NCBI GenBank assembly: GCA_027943245.1
Contig: JANDJZ010000322.1
Coordinates: 1 to 39,895, forward strand
Direction of reading: 5' to 3'
DNA length: 39,895 nt
From: Acanthamoeba sp. SK_2022b
Lineage: Eukaryota; Discosea; Longamoebia; Acanthamoebidae
The notes beneath the pieces are model-generated. The model saw nothing but the letters and a program-made list of their open reading frames with translations, did not search any database and was not told where the DNA came from. A program made the translations under genes and the position numbers. Positions 20,612-32,443 of the stretch are shown here, in pieces. Every line of letters starts with the position of its first letter. Positions within the stretch are counted from its first letter, which is position 1.

Positions 20612-23600
20612 TCAACAGCGACGAACTGGGAAGTTCCACAGCTTGATGGTCTTGTCCCAGCCGCCGCTGGCCAGCCTACCTGACGCTGCCAGCGCCAGGC
20701 ACACCACGTCCTGTGTTGTAGCACCATCACATGTAGGAGAGGCATGGCCTAAGTTTAGGCCTCAACCCTTGACCACGCGTTTGGCATGCGTGCACGCATA
20801 CCTTGGCGTGGGCATCGTTGATTGTGTACACGAGCGCCCCGGTGGAGAGGTGCCATAGACGAATCGATCTGTCGGCGGAGCCGGAAGCGAGGAGGCCCTC
20901 GGGGAGCGCCTGCAGGGTGCGCACGGTGCCCTGGTGCCCCTCGAGCACGCGCACACAGATCTCCTTGTCGACATCCCAAACTCGTAGGGTCATGTCCTGC
21001 GACCCGCTCACCACTCGGCCTGCAGCCATAGACGTCGACACTGACGTCAGCCAACCTCGCGAGACAACAACGACAAATGGCAGAAGCCACAAGGTTTCGC
21101 TTCGGACCGTCGGGCAGCACGGCGAGGCATTCGACCGCCTCCTCGTGTGCGCTGAGCCGCCCGGTGCAGCGCATGTCGCCGCGGCTGCCGTCGCCAGCCC
21201 ACACGCGGATGACCAGGTCGTCGCCGCCGGACACGATTCGCCCATCGGGAAGCACGCCCAACGCGCGCACCTTGCCCTGCCCATCGACACGTAATGCGTT
21301 AAGTATGCACAACAAACACACTTGAACTCTCTTGCGTCGTGGGCGGTGGCGGTGGTGGTGGACGAGGGCTGGTGTGAGGGCGTGCATGGACCTGGTGGTC
21401 GGTGAGGGTGGCAAGACATGAGCCAGTGTCGGGATCCCAGAGCCTGATGGAGGAGTCCCACGACGCCGACGCTAGCACGCCGTCGGGCAACACAGCCAAT
21501 CGGAACACAGCGTCGGTGTGGCCCTGCACGCACAATGGGGAGAGGCCAGTCGAGGTCAACCAAACCGGCGCACAATCATTCATTGGTCTTCCACGTACGT
21601 GGAAGGAGGCCTGGTGTTTCCCGCTATTGACGGCGTAGAGATGGATGGCCCCGTCCCACGATCCCGACGCCAGGCACATCACGCCCTTGCGCATAACCAC
21701 TGGGAGAGGGTGAGCAGCCTCCTCGGGGCCACGCGAGGGGCAGGCCTACCTTGGAGCGACCACACCGACTTGGAGCGCGTCTTGATCATCTCAGGGGGCC
21801 TGGCCTTGGCCCGCCGCAGGTCCCACAGGGCGATGCTGGCGGCATCCGTGCCGCTGGCCAGCATTCCTGTAGTCGACACAAAATGAGTCAACTCTGAGCT
21901 CTGAGTTGGGAGATCTGTTATCATAACGTTATACCATTGGGCAAGGCACAGAGCACGTTGATCTCGCCGCGGTGGGCTTCGAGCCGTGTGGCCAGCGGGG
22001 CGTTGCCGCCCAGCACTTGCCGGCGGGCTACCTCGGGACTCAGCGTGAGCGAAGCCGTCTAGGCGTCGAAGGACACCGCACGCATGCACGCGTGAGATCA
22101 AGGCAGGCAAGTCATGGGCGTGACTGGAGTGTACCAGGCCCTCGAGAGAGCGAATCGTGGATTCGTCGTCCCTGTCCCTCTGCGCCAAGCGAGACTCTCC
22201 CTGGGCTCCAGGTTGAGTATCATCGATGATCTCTGCTTCAGCTTCTTCTTCTTCTTCAGCTTCTTCCTCATCAGCTTCGGTCTCTTCTTTGCCATTGGCT
22301 GAAGGCGCTTCGCTGCCGGTCGTCGCTTGTCCGGTCGTAGGGGTCTCTTCACTGACATGAGCGGCAAGGTTGGCGTCGACCAAAGAGGCGTGCCAGTCCC
22401 CGCTGTCTCCGTCGCCGCCACCGTCTGTTCGTCGCTCTTGCTTGAGGGCTTGCATGTAGTGTTCGATCCACTGTATCTGCTCGCTCCTCGTCTCGCGCCC
22501 TGCTTTGTCTGTCTGTGGCTCTCGGCTCTCGGTGACGGGACCGGCCTCGTCCTCCTCGAGAGCGTGCCGTCGTTGCTTCAAGAACCGCTCCATGCACAGG
22601 ATGATGTCCGTCTTCGAGCATCGATCCGACGTCGCCATGTCTCTGATCGACTGGGCGCGCGTCAATGAATGAAACACAACGCGTGATGTGCCCACGTGAA
22701 ATGCTTGCTGCACTCGTCGTACAAGGACGAGAGAGCGGGTCGTACCTGGGTGAGGAGGGCCTTGGGTGGCGAGAGCGCTTGGCGTGAGTGAGTGGGAGTG
22801 CCCTGCGGGGAGTCGAACGCGGGGGGAGATCGGCTGCGCGGGCTCGCCGACCAAGAGGCAGGCGCGGCGGAAGCCATCGCTGCCCTTCGCTTGGCCTCGC
22901 TGGCGTGGTAGCGCGTCTTGGCCAGCGCGTCGTAGTTGCTCGCCTCGGGGCATATCCTGCGCATGATCTTCGCCAGCCGACCAACCACTTCTGGACACGA
23001 GGGCCTCCGGTCTGATCACGAAAGCAAGAGCACGTGAGCGAGGCTTGCCCCACCACCGCAACGCACGGCGCCCAGGGCGATGCACCTGGTTCCTGTGCCC
23101 AGCAGTCCTCGACCAATTGGCGATAGGCGGGCACGCAATGTTGCGGAATGGGCGGTCTCTCTCCTGCCAGCACCTGAATACCATAAAGTTATATTTCATT
23201 TTTAGATATATTTACGACAAGTAGTTTAATATTATCTATTTTTTAAGATTTTTTTTTGAAAAAAGATAAAGGGCAACCTACCTTGTCCTCGATCTGCTGC
23301 ATAAACGAAAGTTCGCCAAAGTAGCTATCGCGCGTGAGCAGTTCCCACAGTATCACGCCGAGACTGTACACATCTGCCTTCTCGGTGTAGATCTTGTTGG
23401 CGAGAACTTCAGGGGCGAGCCACACTGCATTGGCCCGAACAAACCATCGCACGCACGTGATTTGGTTGTTGCGGGAAAGTGGAGCATAAGCATTGGCTCG
23501 GAGATTGTACCAGGGCAGTCAACCCGTCGGCCTGCCGTGTGATGGGCTGCACTCAGGGACACTCCGAAATCGCACACCTTGGCCACCACTTCGGCATCGG

Positions 23601-25574
23601 GCGAGAGGTCGGCCAGCTGTGCCACCGAAACAACTATTTAGCTACTGTCACTTACAGCCCATGTGCGATGGCGTAAGGCGAACCAGAATGTTGGGGCTCT
23701 GTTATCATAGATCGGCCAGACAGATCAGGAAAGAAGGCGTGTGAGCAGTATGATCATCTAGTAGCAGTAACCGGGGGCTTCGAAAAACCTACCTTGAGAT
23801 CGCGATGCATCACTGGCGGCGACGTGCTGTGCAGGAATGCACAGCCCTTGGCTGGTCACCATTCACACAATCAGTAAGCGAACGGTTTGGCGAGGAACGG
23901 TGGGCAGCCACGCACCGATGTCTTTGGCGATCTTCAGACGCAGAGGCCAGTCCAGGGGCTTGGCCTTGTCGACAAGAAACTCGAGCAGCGTGCCGGCGCC
24001 CACGTATTCGGTCACGATGCACGCCGGTTCAGTGCAAAACCCGCGGAGCGCCACCAGGTTCGGGTGGGCCAGGCCGCTGTACACCGCTCCCACGCTCGTA
24101 AACCCCATTCTCGCCCACTCGCAAGCACTCACGCAGGCGACAGCGTACCTCATGATCCACACCTCGTGGCGGAACTCCTCGTAGGTGCGCCGCTGCGCGT
24201 CTGCTTCGCTGTCGTCGCCCACCATGGCCCATGGATCGTCGGCGCCCGACTTGAGCTGCTTGATGGCCACCACCTCGCCGCGGTAGGTGCCCTTGTACAC
24301 GGTCGCGTAGCCGCCTTCGCCGATGGGCGGTTCGTGCTTGTCGAGCTCCCCAAAGGCGATCTTGTGGTCGTCAAGGTGGGCCATGGCCAGATCTGGCGCC
24401 GCCGAGTCGAGACGCACGGGCGTGGCCTCGCTGTCCTTGAGCCCTGCGTCGATCGGGAGAGCGGGGCAAGGCTTAGCCACGCGAGCGCCACGTTAACTGG
24501 AAGGAGATAGTGCAAGGTGCCTCCACTGCGGCAATGCAAAAAGGAGTCGTTGGGCGTGATGGCGGCTGTCTGGCACTCTTCCAGGGTGAACATGTAGGGG
24601 GCGGCCTCGAGCCCCCTTCGGTTCAGGCAATGCGGACACGGAACCTGCACTCGCACCTGCGACGAGAGATCCAACCGACCAACCACGGGTAATGTACAAT
24701 TACAATTGTTGTAAGCCGGTAGGTTTTCTGTCGACTATCAGGCCAAGCCACCGGGAGCACGCACCTCGAGGTTGTACCACTCCTTGATGAGCGATTCTAC
24801 GGCGGCAAACACGAGCCAGCACAGGTTGGACATCTCCTCGCCGCGGAGCCTTGTGCGCACCAGCAGGCTCAGCTGGCTGTCCTCGGGCTGCAGCTCCAGA
24901 AGCATCTGCTCGCTGCGATGACGTGGATTCTTCCATATGAGCACCAACCCAGGCGCGGCGTGTGGAAGGGCAGCCAGGAGGCCGTACGTGGCGAGCCGTG
25001 CGAGCATGCCGTGGCGCCACAGCACCTGCGCTGCCAAGGGAAAGCCAAGCAGGCGGATGACCAGACGGCCCATGAACCCGCGCGGGACAAAGTCAAATCG
25101 ATAGACGCGTCCGAACACGTGTTCCTCGGCTCCTGTTTCGATGAAAAATCGAAAAGAAAATCAATTTTCTTAGTTTGTTGGGCTTGTGAACGCGTTTGCG
25201 CTGTAGTTTGGGGGGGGGGCACGAACGAATGGACAAAGGCCACATGTGCGACAGCCGTGCAGGCCTCTCCTCCGGCAGGAGAGAGGGGACCAGCGACGAC
25301 TGACGATCGGCCACCGCAACGCTCGCATTGTCGTCGTCGTAGTGTTGATCATCGATGAAACCTGTGCGAAACGGTTATCCACCGGTCTTCATGTTGTTCG
25401 ATGCTAGGCTGCATACTTACCGAGCTTGTGGGCATGGGCCTGAACGGGGAACGTGATCTCGAAGCGTTCGAGTAACGATATCAAAAAACTGTGCAGCTCT
25501 GGCGGGTATCTGGGCGCTTTCCATATGTGTGGCAACGAGGAATGTGCAATCACTCCGTTCCTACCAATGCAACA

Positions 25575-25642
<68 letters not shown>

Positions 25643-28600
25643 GCACAATCAAATCGTGCTTTGACAGATCTGGATATGAGCAGTGAGTTTGGATGGGTAC
25701 TTACTTGCAGAAGTTGTGCTTAGTTGAGACCACGGTCGCGAGCATATCCATCAGCCACTGCGGGTCCAGAATCACCACATCTCGCAACTGCAAACACACG
25801 GGTTCTCGTTAGCCAATCAACGAGGCGAGAGAAAGAGGCAAGGACTGGGCCCAGTGCCTTTTCGTCGTCAGCGAAATGGATGAGGGAGCCCAGGTTGTGG
25901 AGGAAGGCCGTCGCTGTGCGCAGCTCGCGGTCGTCGTCGATGAGGCTCAGCCGCGCGAGCTCGCTATAGGCCTGCCATGGGAGCACCGGCGGCGTCCTGG
26001 TCTTGGCATGCAACGCCAACGCCTTCTCAAGCGCCAGGTAGCTCGACGGAAGAGGACGGCCCATGAAGTCCTACGCGGCCGGTGTTGTGAGAGCGTGCCA
26101 TGAATTCCGTATGGGCGTCTCATGGTTACCTGTTTGGCGATGATCTCCCGCATGTTGCCGAGCAACTGATCGATGTTCTTGCCCGAGACGGAACTCACAA
26201 AATGTACGCCCACCAGGTTGGGATACCTGTACCTAAACTTCTTCAGGAGCCTGAGGGAGATGTCAGCGCCGATCTCAGCATGCAATGAAAAGAAGCCTGG
26301 AGGCTGTACTGGGCTTTAGCGTTGGCCAGAAATTCCTCGGTGCATTCTTCGCTCTCGGCATGCGTGCCCACGAGTAGCACGGGTGAGCCTTTGACCGCTG
26401 TCTTCACCGATTGTAGCCTAGCGACAGCCATGCTCGGTTTGTCAGCGGTCTACCACGACAAGCCCTGGGCCAAGTGCAGTATATACCAATACTCGATGCG
26501 CGAATGGACGGGCGACAGGGCGTTGAAAATGATTAGGAACAGCGAGCGCTCGGACAGGAAGAAGTGATGTGTTGCATAGTAGATCTCTTGCCCTGCGTCA
26601 CAGAATGTGAAGTCATTGGATGAGCTTAAGCACGACCCGCCGTGAGACTAAGAACGCTCCGTGGAGGTACCCGCAAAGTCCCACGCAGAGAGCTCGACCG
26701 CAGCTCTCGAGCCCCACGCCGAGCTCATGGGCAGACTCCAGCCGCTGATGTCGATACCGTCGGTAGACACTGGCGCTGCATGTTGCGCTACGATTGACGC
26801 AGCGATCATGATATACAGGAATATGAATAATTAAAGAAAATAAAGAAAATAATGGCTAACAACAGCCGCGGAGAGCAGAGGCGTACGACTGATCTGTGGC
26901 GCTGCGCCCACCCTCAGCGAAGCGGACGATATGGACCTCGTTGATTGGCCATCACACTGCAGTGCCCTCAGCAGAGACGTCTTGCTGCGGGTGATGTAGT
27001 GTAGTGTAGTGTGGTGTGTGAGACGAAGCGCTCCTGATTGGGGTGTGGTGTCACTGGGGAACACGACGTCTATGGTACCCGACATTCTCCTGGCCAACGA
27101 ACATGAGCTTAAGGCGATAGCAAGGCTCCTGGCCCTTCAACAACTGTCCCAGGTAAGTCACTATGTTCTCCGAGCCCAAAGCCACGACTTCCTCTGGCGG
27201 AGACCTGTGAAGCGCGAGCCATCAGTAACCCATAAAGAATGCAAGGCACGACAGCAGAGAGCAAAGCGCACCTGAGACGACGGCTCTGCGTGCCCACTGC
27301 GAGGCGCTCGAGCTGGGTGAGGCTCCCTAGCTGGGCTGGCAGCTCCACGATCGCGTTTTCCTCCAGGGCCAGCACGCGCAGACGCGTAAGCTTGGCGAGC
27401 TCGGTGGGCAGGGCGTCGAGCTGGTTGTGCGTGAGGTCGAGCTCCTCGAGCGACGCGGCCATGCAGCCGATGTCGGGCGCCAAGGAGGCGAGCTGGTTGT
27501 GCGACAGCAGCAGCGCGCGCATGCACTTCCACTCCGCAAAGCAGTCCGGCGGCAGCGAAGCCACGTAGTTGTTGCGCAAGTCGAGGTGACGGAGCTGCGA
27601 CAGCCGGACCAGAGGCGACAACCGCTGGTCCTTGTCTGTGTTGTTGGCCGCAACGCCCACAGTCAAGTCAGCACCTAATTGCGAAATACATAGGGAGTTT
27701 GTTGATGGGGTACCATGGGCATCGGTTCGTGTTGCAAGGCAATTCCTGGCACACACATCACAAGTGTTGTTAAAATCTAACTATTTTATAAAAATAAAAT
27801 ATTGAATAAAAACGCTCGCTACGGTACCGGGCATGGAGTTCCTCGAGGTTGGAGAGACATGCCAAGTCATCCGGCAACGCCGTAAGCACGTTGGCCGATA
27901 GGGTGAGCACGCGTAGATGGCTGCAGCTGGCCATTCCATCCGGCAGCGCAGAGAGCGCGTTGTGCGACAGGTCGAGCACTTGCAGTGCGGTGAGGGTCGA
28001 GAAGAAATCCTCCGGCAGCGCTGCCAGGCCGTTGCCCGCCAACTTTAGTGTCGTGACCGATGGCAACCGCAAGATTCCAGCCTGAATAGTTCGCTTTCCT
28101 GTCATAATCGGAAGTGAAACCAAAATACATAACAACGTTGAGTGTTACCGTACAACCAGATTTCATGGACTATACACCGCACATACCTTGAATCGCGGCA
28201 AACTTGTTGTGGGATAGGTTGAGAACGCGGAGGTTGGTCAGCGAAGAGACGTGCTTGGGCAGCCGTTCGATGGCATTGTGCGCTACGTTGAGCGAGGTGA
28301 GCGTCACCGGCAGCTGCTCAACGCACCACAGCCGGTTGTTGCTCAGGTTGAGCTCGGTCAGGTGCGGGAAGGCGCCGCTGGAGTCGGGCGACGACGCGGA
28401 CAGGTCACGCTGCTGCCCAAAGGTGGCGAGCAAATTGTGCGAGAGGTCGAGCGAGCGCAGGGAGGTCAAGTAGCCGAAGCCCACCGACACAGAGGCCAGG
28501 AAGTTGTTGGCGAGGCTGAGAGACGAGCGTGGGGGCAGGTCGGCCAGCACGGTGAGCGGCAACGAGCACAGGGAGTGGTTGCTTAGGTTCAACCGCGCGC

Positions 28601-29357
28601 CCGCCTCGGTTTGCTGCGCAGTCACGCCTGCTGTCACAGGGCGCGTCAGCGCACGCTCGTCTACAAAGAACAAGAGCACAGACACGCACTGATGGTGCGG
28701 CTTTCGCTGGCACCGGCCACCCATCGGAGGTAGTACTCTGTGTTGTGATTGGAGGAGGTCAAAGAGAGATGATCCAATTGCTGAGCAGACATTACAAGGC
28801 ATGTCCGGCAAGGCACAACCAGGGCTTACCTGTCCAGAGCGTGACTTGGGCGGGGTGCACGGCCAGCTTGGTCACGCGGGCCGAGGGATCGTAGGCGGAG
28901 CTTAAGAAGCTAGACTTGTGCGCGAGGATGTAGGCCCACACCGAGACGGTACCGCTCAGTCCTGTTTCGTTGTTTAATGATGACAGTCGCAGAGGATATT
29001 GTCATCTGTGGAGATGGTGGTGGTAGTGGTGGAGGAGGAGGGGCACCTTGTATTCGGTCCTGGTGGGAGTCGGCCAAGAAGGAGCCGAAGCGGCACGTAT
29101 ACACTGAGTCGAGCAGAAAGATGAGCAGCGACGGACCGAACTCGAACTGGCTGGGCCACTGCACCCACAGCTGCCACACTGACAGAACCAGTGTAAGTCC
29201 CACAGTTGGAGTGCTTTCCAACACGGGCGAGCTGTGTGTAGTTTCGTTCATGGAATATACCGGCATCAATGAACTGTAGGAAGAGACAGGAGTGCTGATT
29301 GGCCAGGTATTTGGTGCGCCTGCTCAAGCCCCACTCGTATCCTAAATCCATATTGCC

Positions 29358-29425
<68 letters not shown>

Positions 29426-31852
29426 GAGTCAGGCAACGCGGTGAAGGAGTTGTAGAAATGATTGCAGCGATACCAAAGGCCATCCACTCCTTTTCGATGA
29501 GGGTGCAAAACCCTTCCACCGTGCGACAGTGAGCGTCGAGGCAGAGCTGTGCAAGGCTCACGATCTGCGGCACCGCCTCGCCGCCCAGCTGGTTGAGCAC
29601 CACGACCTGTGCATCGAGCAACCAAGTGATCCACGAGAGCTCTCAGAGTGGCTTGCACGTACTCGGCGCAGGAGAGGAGCGTGTACCGGGTTGCCCAGCT
29701 GTAATCGCGTAACTACGGAATCGGCCACGGCAAACAGTTGACCAATGCCGGCCAACCACTTGGTCGAGTTGACCGCGCGCCGCCACTCCCTCGCACGCTC
29801 GAGCTTAACGGTGAAGAGGTGCTTGTCGAAGGACGAGACCAGCCGGACCAGCCGTGCCACGCTCTCGCTGACGGCATCTGGAGGCATGAGCCGGGCCCTT
29901 CGCTTGACGATCTGCCCCTCCACTTGAGATGGCGGGCAAGCTTAGTTCGCGCAACCACGCACTGAATGTCACATCAATCCAAAGCAGGGATAGGAGGGCA
30001 CCTGTTTCTATGATTGTGGATTGGTCGTCTGCATAAAACAGAAAAAAAATAATTTAAATTGAAAAATTAACAAAAAGTTGTGGAAACACCATTCCACCAT
30101 CGATCGGACGCACCTTGCTTGGGTTGACTGGGCCGATGCTTCCTCTTGAGAGGCGACGTGTCGATGACGAGGACACTGCCGGCCTGACGATGGAGCATCA
30201 GGACGTGCTGCATCATGCTGCGCTGGCCGCGGGCTGAGCTGAGCTTGATCGACCGGCTCTCCGAGTCGAAGCCGATCAGCCGCGGGACCTTGGGACTCGC
30301 TTCGTCGGTCGGTCTCCTGGCCTTGCACGAGCGCAGCAGGCAGCCCTCCGACGTGGGGTGGCGCCAGCAGAGCGCCAACGTCCACTGTTGCCACTTGTGC
30401 TGGGATTTCCATAGCGCGTCGATCGCATCTAAGTTAACATCGACATTAGCTTTATCACAACACCACAAGACACAACACAAAAAGACGAAGATAGAGAGAG
30501 GAGTTGACCAACCATCGCTTACGGCGTCGGGAACGACAAACTGGTTAGGGAAAGTGGCGATGCGAAAGTCCGAATTCGTGTGGGTGATGCGCCACTGCTT
30601 GGCGGGAATGCGCAGACGTTCGAATTCGCGTCGAATGTCGTACAGCTGGAAGCCGTTCTGCCCCGACGCCGCCGCGATGTGTTCCTGGTTCTTGAACGCA
30701 AACACGTCACTGACAAACAGTTCTCGGTAAGGCTACAAGCGACTGAAGCGTGAGACAGTGGCGCGCAGTACTAGACGTGTTCGGGGCGCGCGTGCTGCTT
30801 GAGCAGAGGCACCAAGGCCCGGTGATGGTCGGCCTGAACGAGAAAGAACGAAAAGCATCGAAAATCCTTGCACGTCAGCGCAAAGCCGGAGAGACCGCGC
30901 TCCTCGTGCCGCGCCATCTTCATCGCCATGACCAGACCCAGGGGCAGGCTTTCGTTCTTTTCCTGCGCACGGTTAGGTGTTAGTTCTACGGTGGTGTGTG
31001 ATGTCAGGTTTTGTGTTATGTTAGAGTTGGTGCCTTAGTCATGAATATGAGGCGGTAGTTGGTGAGCCACAGCTTGGCCTCGAGGCAGTCGCGCAGGGCA
31101 TGGTGCGTGTAGAGCACGTCTTCACCCTCGGCCCCGCTGGCGAACAGAAGCTGCTCTCCAGCAATGGGCGAACCCTCTGCCAGGCGGAACGCACAAGCAT
31201 CGCTTAGTGCTTCGCGGGTGATGCAAGGAGCTCACGCATTGCACGCATACCTTCCGGAAGCACAAGCGTGTCTGAGGTCGTGTCACTGACGGAGGGCGCA
31301 CAGGCAGGCGCGGACACGGGCGCTGTGCACGGCGCTACGTCTCGACTGTGCAGGCGCTGACTTGACATGCCTCCGGCAACTGGGATGAGCGGTGATGAGT
31401 GGCCGATGAAGGAGAAGTTCTCCGTTGGAATTTGTGCACGAGCGCGCAGGATGGCGTCGGTCCACTGCTTCGCCGCGAGCTCAGAATCGGCCCCAAGCAC
31501 ATACACCCGGCCCTCGGTCACGACCTCGAACACCGTCCGCCGCTGCTTGCGCTTCGTGCCGGCCGTGGCCTCCAAGCGAACGGCCTCCACTCGCGACAGC
31601 CTCACCGACCCCAGCACCGGCATATCTGGGCGTTAGCACGGGAAAAGATATGGAAATAATTAATAACATTTATATTCGACAAACCAAAATAAAATATAAA
31701 ATATATGCACCTGGTCGCTTTCGGTAGGAGAGCGAAATGTGGGTGAGGGTGAAGTGCCTCGTTTGCCATCTCTTTACAAGCGCCTTGTTGGGGGAGTGCT
31801 TCTCGAGCCACCCCTCCTTCAACACTGCCTCCGCAGCTGCGCCTTCTTCCAT
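20612..31852 (-). CDS. pats1: Pats1-like Roco protein: PH-GRAM-pseudomyotubularin-LRR-Roc-COR-kinase-WD40
   Basis: 44 exons, 7713 nt, about 2570 aa. Exons: 31711-31852, 31251-31625, 31034-31176, 30772-30962, 30513-30709, 30114-30428, 30002-30028, 29687-29922, 29474-29606, 29261-29341, 29047-29178, 28830-28961, 28690-28737, 28187-28660, 27828-28098, 27272-27745, 27079-27204, 26887-26984, 26671-26775, 26487-26592, 26310-26417, 26130-26250, 25858-26070, 25705-25787, 25421-25560, 25227-25361, 24765-25132, 24527-24656, 24149-24443, 23916-24076, 23793-23851, 23684-23698, 23511-23616, 23282-23424, 23086-23173, 22746-23011, 22135-22650, 21935-22058, 21750-21866, 21599-21699, 21392-21523, 21108-21276, 20802-21019, 20612-20710. 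PH (about 10-125): GWLEKHSPN to [12 protein letters not shown] (about 173-283): [16 protein letters not shown]. Myotubularin-like (284-717): [20 protein letters not shown], but the active-site loop is [14 protein letters not shown]. LRRs (718-1120). Roc: GQENVGKTSLL, WDFAGQEIYY, VGTHAE. COR (1346-1700): [18 protein letters not shown] kinase: [11 protein letters not shown], Lys1762, HRDLKSPNIL, DFG 1894-1896, WLAPEVL, all intact. Seven WD40 repeats end at RRC. Dictyostelium Pats1, a cytokinesis protein, has this order. Least certain junctions: ends of exons 3, 23, 26, 28 and 37. Confidence 0.9.
25572..25640. repeat. (CA)n array in a Roco intron, just upstream of a 3' splice site
   Basis: In transcript sense the repeat is (TG)n and ends about 10 nt before the AG at 25561-25562 that starts the COR exon 25421-25560. 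Confidence 0.85.
29359..29422. repeat. (CA)n array in a second Roco intron, just upstream of a 3' splice site
   Basis: In transcript sense (TG)n, ending about 16 nt before the AG at 29342-29343 that starts exon 29261-29341 in the pseudophosphatase region. Confidence 0.85.
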
Positions 31853-32443
31853 TTGCCTACTTCACACAACATGATTGTTCTTGTGCGTCCGTGTAACCGC
31901 AGCTCAGGACCAGAGAACATGTACCAACTTCCCTATGTATCTTGCGAGGGTGTCATTGCAGAACAAGTTTTAGTTTGAGACGCACGTGGCGTAAGGCAAG
32001 CCTTAATGACACAGGAGATGTAATAACTTAGACTTCGCGAAACAAAATGCGGAGAGTTGTGTTTGAGTTGAAGGGGGCGTGGGCAGGCGACGAGCGCACC
32101 ACCCACTCGACCACAAATTATGCTGTCTGCTCACCCCTTAGGGCAGCAGTAGCCACTACCACGCACAACCGACGTGCAATGGAAGGGGGTAGTGTCTAAA
32201 AGGCCCGCCTACTTGATCGCAGACCCTTCCAGCAAGGTACGTATGCTTTCCACCTCGGCCTGCATCTCCACTTGTAGCTCCTGCAGTTGACTCCAATTAT
32301 GGGCAGCATATGTCGACGTTATTCGGAGCTATGAGTTGGGCTGGGGAAACACATGTTTCTGAAAATATAAGTCTTATATAAGTGAAGTGCGAGCAACAAG
32401 GGCCTTGCTCTGCGTATTACAAGATATGGAGGTGGACATCGGT
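31853..32443. promoter_or_regulatory. Roco upstream region and transporter 3' region
   Basis: 591 bp between two minus-strand genes. It contains the candidate alternative transporter exon (32209-32328, listed separately). On the minus strand a TATA-like CTTATATAAG lies near 32373-32386, but it is about 530 bp from the Roco ATG, so its role is unclear. The part nearest the Roco start (31853-32208) shows nothing recognisable. Confidence 0.4.
32209..32328 (-). CDS. Candidate alternative last exon of the amino-acid transporter (coiled coil)
   Basis: A 40-codon open stretch after a TCATAG acceptor and ending in TAG reads LRITSTYAAHNWSQLQELQV then EMQAEVESIRTLLEGSAIK, a clean amphipathic helix unlike random sequence. 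It has no start codon of its own. A GTGCGA donor in phase 0 lies inside the last transporter exon (GT at 32472-32473, after ATC TTC GCA); splicing from there skips the TAA at 32444 and adds this tail in frame. It could instead be a remnant exon of another gene. The intron would be 145 nt. Confidence 0.4.
   Translation of the reverse strand, partial: LRITSTYAAHNWSQLQELQVEMQAEVESIRTLLEGSAIK

Noticed and set aside
23620..23680. Kinase exon read on past SPNIL into VRLTPSHMG with a 22-nt intron
   Set aside because: The intron would be too short; a GTTCGC donor directly after SPNIL gives HRDLKSPNILL and a normal 67-nt intron.
25453..25723. Plus frames with poly-His/Thr over the CA array
   Set aside because: Translations of an intronic microsatellite on the non-coding strand.
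29422..29658. Minus frame reading the pseudophosphatase exon as an Arg-rich sequence
   Set aside because: The other frame aligns with myotubularins and is in phase with both neighbouring exons.
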